A DNA stretch of 64,000 nucleotides. It comes from Bacteroidales bacterium. GTDB taxonomy: Bacteria; Bacteroidota; Bacteroidia; Bacteroidales; Prolixibacteraceae. The notes under the pieces are model-generated. The model was given only the letters and a program-made list of their open reading frames with translations, did not search any database and had not been told where the DNA came from. The translations under genes were made by a program, and so were the position numbers. The DNA lies in assembly GCA_012719495.1 (NCBI GenBank), contig JAAYAG010000100.1:1-64000 (forward strand), given 5' to 3'. Below, piece after piece: positions 25,544 to 34,244 of this stretch; the stretch's first letter is position 1; each line of letters starts with the position of its first letter.

Positions 25544-27559
25544 TTAGGCAAGGATTTCTTTCACTTGTTTGTATACATTTTCGCCATTGAAACCAAGTTT
25601 TTCATCGAGAACTTTGTACGAAGCAGAAAAACCGAACGATGGCAAACCGAATACTTTACCGTCGGCACCAACAAGTCCTTCAAGGTTAACTGGCAAACCA
25701 GCTGTCAGACCAAATTTCTTAACGCCACAAGGCAGTACCGAATTCTGGTATTCTTTAGGTTGTGACCTGAACAAACCTTCTGAAGGAACAGAAACAATGC
25801 GGCATTTGATGCCTTCTTTTTCAAGCAATTCAGCTCCATCGACCAACGTGCTTACTTCAGAACCACTAGCCAGCAAAATAATGTCTGGTGTACCTTCTGA
25901 ATCTTTCAGAATATACGCACCTTTTGTTGCATTGAGTGCTGTTTCATATGTGGTTACATCCTTAATGTTCTGGCGTGAAAGGATCAGTGCTGTAGGTGTG
26001 TCGGTGTTTTCCATAGCCATCTTCCATGCCACTGTTGTTTCGTTAACATCGGCTGGACGAATCACAAGCATCGAGTTTTTGTGCTTATGGTTTTGGAGTT
26101 TTTCCATCAGGCGGATTTGAGCTTCTTGCTCAACTGGCTGGTGGGTTGGGCCATCTTCTCCAACGCGGAATGCATCGTGTGTCCAAACGTATTTAACAGG
26201 TAATTCCTGTAATGCAGCCATACGGGCAGCGGGTTTCATATAATCGCTGAAAACGAAGAAGGTTCCGCAAGCAGGGATAATACCGCCATGTAAAGCCATA
26301 CCGTTCATTACGCATGCCATGGTGAGCTCGGCAACGCCAGCTTGAAGGAATTTGCCAGAGAAATCACCTTTTTTGAACGCTTTTGTTTTCTTGAGGAAAC
26401 CATCGGTTTTGTCAGAATTTGATAAGTCGGCAGATGCAACAACCATATTGTCAACTTGTTCTGCAAAAGCAGCTAAAACAGTAGCCGATGCGGCACGGGT
26501 AGCTTGACCTGGTTTTTGTTCAATTTTGCTATAATCAAAAGCTGGAGCTTCTTTCGAGAAGAATTTTTTCAATTTTGCAGCTAATTCAGGATTTTCAGCT
26601 TCCCATTTTGCCTGTTCTGCTTTTTTTAGGGCTGCGGCCTTAATTAATTCTTCACGGCGTTTGGCGTATAATTCCTGTACTTCAGGGAAAATTTTGAATG
26701 GGTTTTTAGGATCGCCACCCAAGTTTTCGATTGATTTCTCGTACGATGCACCTGCTTCGCCCAGTGGCATACCATGGGTTGCACATTTGCGTTCGTAATT
26801 CGAACCATCTTCTTTAACGGCTCCTTTACCCATAATTGTTTTACCAATGATGAGGGTTGGCCTGTCTTTTTCGTTTTGTGCGGCTTTCAGTGCAGCGCGA
26901 ATTTCGTCTGCATTATTTCCGTTGATAGTCATTACATTCCAGCCCCATGCTTTGTATTTCATTTCGGTATTTTCGCCGGTTACTTCATGGGTTTCTGTCG
27001 AAAGTTGGATGTCGTTCGAGTCGTAGAACATGATCAGGTTGTTAAGTCCCAAGTGACCAGCCAGACGGCCTGCACCTTGTGATATTTCTTCCTGAACACC
27101 ACCGTCGGAGATAAATGTATAGGTTTTGTGAGCCATCCATTCACCAAAACGGGCAACTAAAAACCGTTCTGCAATTGCAGCGCCTACAGCCATAACGTGG
27201 CCTTGACCAAGAGGACCCGATGTGTTTTCAACTCCGCGTTCAACATCAACTTCGGGATGCCCGGGGGTTACGCTTCCCCACTGGCGGAAGTTGGCACAGT
27301 CTTCCATGCTGAATTTGCCAATAAGGGCAAGTTGTGCATATAACATTGGCGACATATGACCTGGATCGAGGAAAAAACGGTCACGGTTTATCCAGCCCAT
27401 ATCACTGGGGTCATAGTTGAGGAATTCTGAATAGAGTACGTTGATGAAATCGGCGCCACCCATAGCGCCACCGGGATGCCCCGACTTGGCTTTTTCGACC
27501 ATCGATGCGGCCAAAATACGAATGTTATCGGCAGCTTTGTTTACAATTGCATTGTTCAT
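25544..27559 (-). CDS. tkt: Transketolase
   Basis: A 671-residue thiamine-diphosphate enzyme of the pentose phosphate pathway, moving two-carbon units between sugar phosphates. The N-terminal GHPGGAMG and HMSPMLYA motifs, the TPP region (SDGGVQEEISQGAGRLAGHL ... MFYDSND, with Ser in place of the usual Gly before DG), and the pyrimidine domain with THDAFRVGEDGPTHQPVEQ are all present. Length is normal. A CAAATATA box on the plus strand at 27620-27627 fits a -7 element for this minus-strand gene. It ends at a shared bidirectional terminator. Confidence 0.96.
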   Translation of the reverse strand: MNNAIVNKAADNIRILAASMVEKAKSGHPGGAMGGADFINVLYSEFLNYDPSDMGWINRDRFFLDPGHMSPMLYAQLALIGKFSMEDCANFRQWGSVTPGHPEVDVERGVENTSGPLGQGHVMAVGAAIAERFLVARFGEWMAHKTYTFISDGGVQEEISQGAGRLAGHLGLNNLIMFYDSNDIQLSTETHEVTGENTEMKYKAWGWNVMTINGNNADEIRAALKAAQNEKDRPTLIIGKTIMGKGAVKEDGSNYERKCATHGMPLGEAGASYEKSIENLGGDPKNPFKIFPEVQELYAKRREELIKAAALKKAEQAKWEAENPELAAKLKKFFSKEAPAFDYSKIEQKPGQATRAASATVLAAFAEQVDNMVVASADLSNSDKTDGFLKKTKAFKKGDFSGKFLQAGVAELTMACVMNGMALHGGIIPACGTFFVFSDYMKPAARMAALQELPVKYVWTHDAFRVGEDGPTHQPVEQEAQIRLMEKLQNHKHKNSMLVIRPADVNETTVAWKMAMENTDTPTALILSRQNIKDVTTYETALNATKGAYILKDSEGTPDIILLASGSEVSTLVDGAELLEKEGIKCRIVSVPSEGLFRSQPKEYQNSVLPCGVKKFGLTAGLPVNLEGLVGADGKVFGLPSFGFSASYKVLDEKLGFNGENVYKQVKEILA

Positions 27560-27619
27560 TTGTCGTTATAATTTAATACCTTAGGTAATTGTTATTATTA
27601 CTTATATTGAAACGGAGAG

Positions 27620-27627
27620 CAAATATA
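27620..27627 (-). promoter_or_regulatory. -7-like box upstream of tkt
   Basis: Read on the minus strand the site is TATATTTG, matching TAnnTTTG, 61 bases upstream of the tkt start. No clear -33 element is seen at the right spacing. Confidence 0.35.
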
Positions 27628-27772
27628 AAACTATTCAGCAACCTAAAAAAGCCTTGTTCAAACCTTTGCTTTGGTTTTTATTTTCTTGACAGAGAATTAA
27701 CACAATCTGATTGTTGATTGGCTCTTGCTCCTGTTGTTATTTGTTTTATTGCTTTTTATTCCAAACTGAATC

Positions 27773-30700
27773 CTATTGTATAATTATTTTATTGCATTGA
27801 TGGTATTTCCTGTTTTCAATATTAACAAAATAGAGCCCTTTGCTTAGGTGGTTCAATTCGATCTGAATCGTTTTATCCTCGGTTTGGGCTTTGTAAACAA
27901 CAACTCCTGAAGTGGTGGTAATCATTATTTTTGAGATGCCTTCAAACTGGTTCATATCGACAATAAATTGACCGTTATTTGGGTTCGGATAAATCTTTGC
28001 CTGTTTTTGAGTAATGGTTATTATTGTTGAAGTATCGGCAGTGATACTGATTGGCTCACTTTTTTCAGTTTCGAAATGTTCTATGCCCTGGCTTTTCTCA
28101 TAAAGGCAAAACGTATTATTGGTGGTAATATGGCCAAATAAATTACTGCCTTCTCTTGCATGAAATCCTGGCATAAACCGTATTGTTTTGCCAGCAATTA
28201 TTTCAACAGATGATGCACTTTCGAGGATGACATTTGTCTCATCCCCTGCTACGATTACTGTGTCGAGAGCATTAAAACAAGCGATGTTGGATTCGTGCAG
28301 TGTGGTGTCTGAAACTGCAAGTATCCTTGGCACAAGTCCTCCTTCTTCAGCCGATACTGTTATATCGTCGATTGCCCAGTACCATGCAAATTCGCCACAA
28401 TAGTTCCACTTGAATTGAACTTGCGACTGGTTAGCGAGTTCTCTAGTAAGATCAATGGTGTATTGTTCTGGGTTTTGTGTGTCTTTTCCCCATGTTTGCA
28501 ATGTATCCCATGATGTCCCGTTGTCGGTGCTATACGAGAGTGTTGCTATGCTAGGTTCATAAAAACTAAAGACATGACTAAATTCAAGAGAGATTTTTTC
28601 AGGTGCGTTTAGTTGAGAGAAATCAAACACTGGTGAAATCAAGTCGCAGTTTTGGATTCCTCCACTTCCGTAATTATCGCTATCGATAATAGCAAAACCG
28701 TTCTCGCTGGTGGATGTAGAAATAATTCGGTTCCGCGGATTATTAAAAGTCCAAATCTGGTTGTTTCCCACATGGTCGTCGATAGTCCAGCAAAAAGGAA
28801 GATGGGGTGCCGAGAAATCCTGTGTGTAAGGAAAGTTGATGACAGGGGTGCAATCATACGTAAATAGCTGTATGTCATCGATTGCCCATGATTCTGGATA
28901 ATTTCCGGTGTAGCTCCATTTGAACATTATTTGAGAATGACCGTATAATTGAGTTGAAAAAGTAGTAGAAAATAATTCGACAGACGAGGTTGAACTATCC
29001 CAATCCTTACTAGTAATCCATGTTTTTCCAGCATCCAAGCTGTAGTAAAAGGAAACAGAATTGCCATAGTCTTCTTCATAATATTCATGTTCAAAGCTTA
29101 TGATGATCGATGAATCTGCAATTGCACTAATATCAAAAATAGGAGATATTAACTCTGTATTTTGTCCGCTTCCAACTCCATATTCGTAGCTGCTGATTGT
29201 AGCAAAACCATTTTCACTGGTGGTCGAATTGAAATTGTATTCTTCAAGATCAGTGAAAACCCAGGTTTCATTGTTCCCTATATTGTCGGTTACCGACCAG
29301 CCAACTGGGAGTTCGCATATTGAAAAATCTTGAGAGTATGGGAAACTTAGATTGGTTAGCGCAGTGCAACTTTTACTACCGGAGTAAAATTCGGGCCTAT
29401 ACGACCATGCTTTGTAATAGTAATTAGTTCCGGGAATTAAACCAGAATGTGTAAAATTGGTGTCACTCCCGAAATACAAAATAGAGCCTCCACCCGGAAG
29501 TAAGTCGCCTGGTTCATAAATAACGCCGTCAACCGGTTCTCCAAACGAATCGGTATTCGAAAATGCAACCAAAACAGAATCATTGCTGAGGTTTCTTATC
29601 CATTCAACGTTAACATTTTGTGACGAAATAGCTTGTGCTTTCAATTCGTTAATACTTGATAGTTCCTGAATCACCTGAATAGTTATAGGCGTTTGACCAA
29701 TGGTTGAGACAGTAACAGTGGCCATGCGTTCAATATTTGTATGGTTGGCCTGGGCTGTAAAGATAAGCGAATCCGCTCCTCTACCTGCGTTCGGACTTAC
29801 GGTTAACCATGGTTGATCTGATGATGCTGTCCATTCTGTATGAGCTGAAAGCCACAACCGGGCTTGGCTCCCTTCTTCTGCATTTAACCTGACTTCTGGA
29901 AATTCTACGTAGAAATCGTATTCAATAATTTGAATGAAGTCTTCCCATTGGTCGGCAGTTTTATAGAGCGCCGAAGATCCGTAAGGAACATAAAGTTTAC
30001 AATTATTTTTATCTACTCCATCAAAAACAGTTTCGGAATTTATCAAATCAATCGGCACACTATTATCTACTTTAATCGAATCTAGATCAGAACAATAAGA
30101 AAAGGCATTACTCCCGATTGATGTAATTGATTCAGGAATTGTAACCGCAGTTAAGCCACAGCGGAAAAAGGTTTGGCTTTCAATTGTGCTCATCGATTCT
30201 GGTATGGTTACCGATGTTAAATTCCAATCTTCGGCGAAAGCTCCAACGCCAATGAATGTTACCGATGATGGAATTGTGATTGTATTTAATTCATAACATG
30301 ATGAAAACGCCTTATCACCAATTGAAGTTACTGACGACGGAATTTCAATTGTGGTTAACGAACCGCACTCATAGAATGCAAATTCGCCAATGGTTTGTAC
30401 AGAGGGTGCAATTGAAATTGATGCTAATTCTTGGCATTGATAAAATGTGTAATCATTAATAGCCGTAACTTTTGGAGGGATATTGACCGATAGTAATTTT
30501 TGACACATCTCAAAGGCATATTCTCCAATATATGTTATTGATGAAGGTAATGCTATTGTTTGAATATTAATACAATGACTGAATGCTTTTGGATTGATCG
30601 ATTTTACTGATGAGGGGATGGATATAGAGCTCAACCTGCTGCAATACCCAAAAGCACTTTCACCAATTATTCTTACTGTTGTAGGAACTGCAATAGAATT

Positions 30701-32881
30701 CAACCTGCTGCACCCATAGAACAAGTTCATACCGAGCTCAGAAATCGAAGCATTAATTGTTGCTGACTCTATACTAATACAGGCTTTGAACACAGCACTG
30801 CCCATAGAAGTCACTGAAGCTGGTATGTCAATAGAAGTCAGGTTGCTGCAATTTTCAAATGCGTTGTTTCCGATGATTCTTAATGATGTTGGAACCTGAA
30901 AAGACGTCAGGCTCTTACATCCCGAAAACGAAAATGCCCCAAGCGAAGTAAGCGACGAGTTTGAAACTACTGAAACCAAGTTGCTACACTCGTAAAAAGC
31001 ATAATTGTCAATTTGGCTTACTAATGGGCTTAGTGTAAAGCTTTTTAAATTTCGGCATCTGTAAAAAGCATTTCTTCCTATCGAGGTAATGGTTGAAGGG
31101 GGTGTTATTCTATATAAACTGTTTTTTCCCTGTAAAGTACCAGGGGTGCAGAAGGCATATTCTGGAAAGCTATTGGCAGGATAAAAAGAATTTGTTCCGG
31201 TTGTACCTAAAGTCCCTGAATATTGAACAATGTTTACTTCGTTTAAATCAAGCACAGAAAGCTCGGGCATACTGTCGCGCATGGTTTTGAAATCGCACGC
31301 GTTAATGGTGCCAATTAGCTTTAGGTTCGATATATTGTTTTTTTCTTCAGTACTTAACTCCTTGGATAGGTTCCCTGCCGAAACAGTTACTTCTTTAGGT
31401 AAACCCCATTGAATAAATTCGATGGTTTGCGAAGGTATTCCTGATGCCGAAACTGTAAGGTTGGCTCTTCTGTCTGTATATTCTGTATTTGCATTGGCCG
31501 TAAAAACGAGCGTATCATTACCAGTTCCATTTTCTGAGTTAACCGTTAACCATGCTGGTATTGAGTTAATTGACCATGACACATCAGAGTAGATAAAAAT
31601 AGAATCGCTATTCCCTTCCTCTGGGAAAACATCGGCATGCGACGAGGACAAATAAAAACCAGACCGATTAATTATGGTTGAAAAATTGCCCCATTGATTT
31701 GCTGCAGCATACATTTCTTTTGTCATGTATGGCACATATAAGGTACAAGAAGCATAATCAACACCATAAAAAACTTCAGGCGACAAACTTAAATTGATGG
31801 GATTGGGCGAATCAACGTAAATGGATGTTAAATTTGAGCAGTATCTAAAGGCTTGTTTGTTAATTGTTTGTATTGAGGAGGGAATCGTTATTGAAGAAAG
31901 ACTTGAACAATTGCCAAACGCATTATCACCGATACTGGTAAGCGTCGAAGGGAAAGTTATTGAAGCTAGTTCAACGCAATTGATAAAAGCAGCTCTTTTT
32001 ATTGTGGTTAATGTTGAAGGTAATACCACTGAAACCAAATCTCTGCAATTGAAAAAAGTTTCCTCTTCAATAGAGGTAAGGTTCGGGGGCAATTGAATTG
32101 ATGTGAGTAACATACATTGATAAAAGGCTCCCCGTCCTATGGCGGTTACAGTTGGTGGAATCGTCAATGAGCTTAAACTCTTGCAATTCATAAAAGCTTC
32201 TGGTCCAATTGTTACTACAGATTCAGGAATGGTATAGCTTCCTGATTTTGATGCGGGACAATGAATTAAAACTGTTTTGTCTTTATCGAACAATATCCCT
32301 TGATCACTTGAGTAATTCGGGTTGTTTGCATTCACTGTAATGGCAACCGGGCACCAAGAAAAACAATATGCTTCGATTATAGTAACCGATGAAGGAATGG
32401 TAAGCGTACTCAAACTGCTACACCCATTAAACGCTGAAACCTTGATTGAATTTAACGATGATGGAATGGTCGGAGAGGTTAAATTGTTGCAATTCATAAA
32501 AGCCCAGGCTCCAATCGAGATTATATTGTTTGGAAGAACAATGCTTTTAAGGCTTCCTTTCGAGTTAAATGCTGCTTCGGGTATTGTATGTATCGGGTAG
32601 GTTTGACTGCTAGAACCAGCTGTTCCTTGCGTCCCGGTATAAGACGCAACTGATGCATTGCTTATGTTGAGCACTGATAACACGGCCATGCTGTCGCGCA
32701 TGATTTTAAAATCCCTGGCATCAATAGTACCCGAAATTGTCAAATTCGTAATAGTCGATTTCTCTGATTTACTTAACGCTGAGGAGAGACCTCCTGCGCT
32801 GACACTAATGGTTTTTGATACTTGGGCTTGTAACGAAAGGGTAAGAAAAAGCAAACAAAATAAGGAAGTAAAATTGTTCAT
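27773..32881 (-). CDS. Giant BspA-type leucine-rich-repeat surface protein with T9SS domain
   Basis: A 1702-residue exported protein. Order: signal peptide (1-19), N-cap module (about 22-95), LRR_5 block (about 97-380, units of the TSITIPSSVTSIGDKAF type, about 23 residues each), BACON-like domain (about 407-490), a second N-cap module (about 494-584), a second LRR block (about 584-964), a second BACON-like domain (about 990-1073), a fibronectin-like domain (about 1075-1174), two MAM/jellyroll-like domains (about 1179-1343 and 1352-1510, both start FPY-QDFS), a beta 'coat-hanger' module (about 1519-1595) and a type A T9SS domain (KIYPNPNNGQF, 1629-1702). BspA proteins bind matrix or other bacteria; an adhesin role here is inferred. 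Confidence 0.93.
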   Translation of the reverse strand: MNNFTSLFCLLFLTLSLQAQVSKTISVSAGGLSSALSKSEKSTITNLTISGTIDARDFKIMRDSMAVLSVLNISNASVASYTGTQGTAGSSSQTYPIHTIPEAAFNSKGSLKSIVLPNNIISIGAWAFMNCNNLTSPTIPSSLNSIKVSAFNGCSSLSTLTIPSSVTIIEAYCFSWCPVAITVNANNPNYSSDQGILFDKDKTVLIHCPASKSGSYTIPESVVTIGPEAFMNCKSLSSLTIPPTVTAIGRGAFYQCMLLTSIQLPPNLTSIEEETFFNCRDLVSVVLPSTLTTIKRAAFINCVELASITFPSTLTSIGDNAFGNCSSLSSITIPSSIQTINKQAFRYCSNLTSIYVDSPNPINLSLSPEVFYGVDYASCTLYVPYMTKEMYAAANQWGNFSTIINRSGFYLSSSHADVFPEEGNSDSIFIYSDVSWSINSIPAWLTVNSENGTGNDTLVFTANANTEYTDRRANLTVSASGIPSQTIEFIQWGLPKEVTVSAGNLSKELSTEEKNNISNLKLIGTINACDFKTMRDSMPELSVLDLNEVNIVQYSGTLGTTGTNSFYPANSFPEYAFCTPGTLQGKNSLYRITPPSTITSIGRNAFYRCRNLKSFTLSPLVSQIDNYAFYECSNLVSVVSNSSLTSLGAFSFSGCKSLTSFQVPTSLRIIGNNAFENCSNLTSIDIPASVTSMGSAVFKACISIESATINASISELGMNLFYGCSRLNSIAVPTTVRIIGESAFGYCSRLSSISIPSSVKSINPKAFSHCINIQTIALPSSITYIGEYAFEMCQKLLSVNIPPKVTAINDYTFYQCQELASISIAPSVQTIGEFAFYECGSLTTIEIPSSVTSIGDKAFSSCYELNTITIPSSVTFIGVGAFAEDWNLTSVTIPESMSTIESQTFFRCGLTAVTIPESITSIGSNAFSYCSDLDSIKVDNSVPIDLINSETVFDGVDKNNCKLYVPYGSSALYKTADQWEDFIQIIEYDFYVEFPEVRLNAEEGSQARLWLSAHTEWTASSDQPWLTVSPNAGRGADSLIFTAQANHTNIERMATVTVSTIGQTPITIQVIQELSSINELKAQAISSQNVNVEWIRNLSNDSVLVAFSNTDSFGEPVDGVIYEPGDLLPGGGSILYFGSDTNFTHSGLIPGTNYYYKAWSYRPEFYSGSKSCTALTNLSFPYSQDFSICELPVGWSVTDNIGNNETWVFTDLEEYNFNSTTSENGFATISSYEYGVGSGQNTELISPIFDISAIADSSIIISFEHEYYEEDYGNSVSFYYSLDAGKTWITSKDWDSSTSSVELFSTTFSTQLYGHSQIMFKWSYTGNYPESWAIDDIQLFTYDCTPVINFPYTQDFSAPHLPFCWTIDDHVGNNQIWTFNNPRNRIISTSTSENGFAIIDSDNYGSGGIQNCDLISPVFDFSQLNAPEKISLEFSHVFSFYEPSIATLSYSTDNGTSWDTLQTWGKDTQNPEQYTIDLTRELANQSQVQFKWNYCGEFAWYWAIDDITVSAEEGGLVPRILAVSDTTLHESNIACFNALDTVIVAGDETNVILESASSVEIIAGKTIRFMPGFHAREGSNLFGHITTNNTFCLYEKSQGIEHFETEKSEPISITADTSTIITITQKQAKIYPNPNNGQFIVDMNQFEGISKIMITTTSGVVVYKAQTEDKTIQIELNHLSKGLYFVNIENRKYHQCNKIIIQ

Positions 32882-33040
32882 AAGTTTCTATTATGTTGAG
32901 TTTCTAATGCTGGCAATAATAGTATTTAATTTTTAGTTCTACAACCTGATTCCAGCTTTACACGATGCTGATAATTTTTATTATTAATGTTGTTTGTTAT
33001 TAATAAACGTATTATGGAGGGGTGGTTCTAGCCGTGTGGA

Positions 33041-33469
33041 TTAGTTTTTAAGATATAACACTTCGATTTTTACCTTTTTTCTATTTTCCGAAAATTCAAA
33101 TGAGAAAGATTCAAAACTGGGTTTGCTGGTGATTCTTTTGTGATAATTTGAAAAACCAAATCCTTCGCATGGAAAAAATCCTCGATAATCAATTTTCCCA
33201 TTTTCGTTTGTATCGTCAATGAGGGCTATCCCGTATTTTCCGTAAGGTAGATTGCTTAATGTTAAATTTATCGAGCCATTAGTTAGTCCTTCTTTTGTAA
33301 ATTTTAAAATTGCTCGTGGGGTCTCATTTGAAAACGATTCTTGATCGCAAAAAACGGATAGTTGAATTACTCCTTTATCACTTCTTATCCCCGATATTTC
33401 AACCGTCAGTACTTGCGGAAAAACGGTTAGTCTGCTTATTAACAATAGTATTACAACTAATTTCTTCAT
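33041..33469 (-). CDS. DUF2141 domain exported protein
   Basis: A 142-residue protein with a signal peptide (residues 1-19). The mature part matches DUF2141: ISGIRSDKGVIQLSVFCD, an F. .T..GL..GSINLTLSNLPYGKYGIALIDDTNENGKIDYRGFF pattern split over the middle, and a C-terminal beta strand. The fold is predicted to be an immunoglobulin-like sandwich and the function is unknown. I chose the ATG at 33469, giving a clean signal peptide, over 33487, which overlaps the upstream gene. It is the last gene of the barrel/RND/LolA-like operon, 7 bases after the LolA-like stop. Confidence 0.88.
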   Translation of the reverse strand: MKKLVVILLLISRLTVFPQVLTVEISGIRSDKGVIQLSVFCDQESFSNETPRAILKFTKEGLTNGSINLTLSNLPYGKYGIALIDDTNENGKIDYRGFFPCEGFGFSNYHKRITSKPSFESFSFEFSENRKKVKIEVLYLKN

Positions 33470-33476
33470 CGCTTGT

Positions 33477-34244
33477 TTATTGCCCAAGTGTTGATGCCGA
33501 AAAAATGCTTTCTTTCAGTGTAGACTCCGACTCAAGCTTCTCAGTTATAATTACTGATCTGCGGTTGTTTTTTTTGTTGATCATTTCCATGTTGAATGCG
33601 AAATAATTACCACTCGGTTGGCGTCGGTAATCTTTAAAAGTTTGTTCTCGAATAATCTCATTGTCTTTATTCTGATATTCAATTCTTTGTGGTGTTACGT
33701 GTGTTTTTTCAATATAGCTTGTTTTTTTACTGAATCCATATTGTGTAGCTATTAATTGGCTTTTGCATGAAGCTTCAATTTTCCAGCATTTTACGTTGTT
33801 AATTGTCTCTTCTCCAAGTAATTTATAGTCAAAGTCATCGAGTGATGGTTTACTCATGTCGGCATTCGTGAATTCACTTCCCATAAAGTTTTTCCCTTTT
33901 TCGCTGCTTACAATGCGACGGGTTTTTCTCAGTGCCGGCAAGTAAATCCACATATCGTCGTCTTTATTTTCGTAATCGAAAATGAGAAGCGTAGTACCAC
34001 GAACTTCGGCTGGCTCGATAAACCGGATCAGAGTTTTGCTTACTTCACCGAATTTTCCCGTTGCCGTAGAAATGGTCCGAACACGTTCTTCGCCTTTAGC
34101 ACTGATAATTTTCAGGGTTGAAACCATTTCCATAGCGTTCATTTGTATAGCATCGTTGGCTTTTTTGCTTATTTCGCGCGCATCTTGACCCAAAGCCATA
34201 ATGCTCATGGTCAGGAATAACAAACTAACTGATATTGTTTTCAT
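33477..34244 (-). CDS. LolA-like outer membrane lipoprotein-sorting family protein
   Basis: A 255-residue periplasmic protein with a signal peptide (residues 1-19). It matches the LolA-like family PF17131: the RFIEPAEVRGTTLLIFDY segment, DDDMWIYLPALRKTRRIVSSEKG, and FMGSEFTNADMSKP. The fold is a half-barrel with a hydrophobic cavity for acyl chains. In several phyla it is encoded beside MMPL/RND transporters, as here, rather than with LolCDE, and is thought to ferry a lipid or lipophilic product. Its start overlaps the RND gene stop by 4 bases, showing coupling. Confidence 0.92.
   Translation of the reverse strand: MKTISVSLLFLTMSIMALGQDAREISKKANDAIQMNAMEMVSTLKIISAKGEERVRTISTATGKFGEVSKTLIRFIEPAEVRGTTLLIFDYENKDDDMWIYLPALRKTRRIVSSEKGKNFMGSEFTNADMSKPSLDDFDYKLLGEETINNVKCWKIEASCKSQLIATQYGFSKKTSYIEKTHVTPQRIEYQNKDNEIIREQTFKDYRRQPSGNYFAFNMEMINKKNNRRSVIITEKLESESTLKESIFSASTLGQ

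Noticed and set aside
25569-26120. 183-codon frame antisense to transketolase
   Set aside because: It is a shadow of a strongly conserved gene with high Ser/Pro content and no domain.
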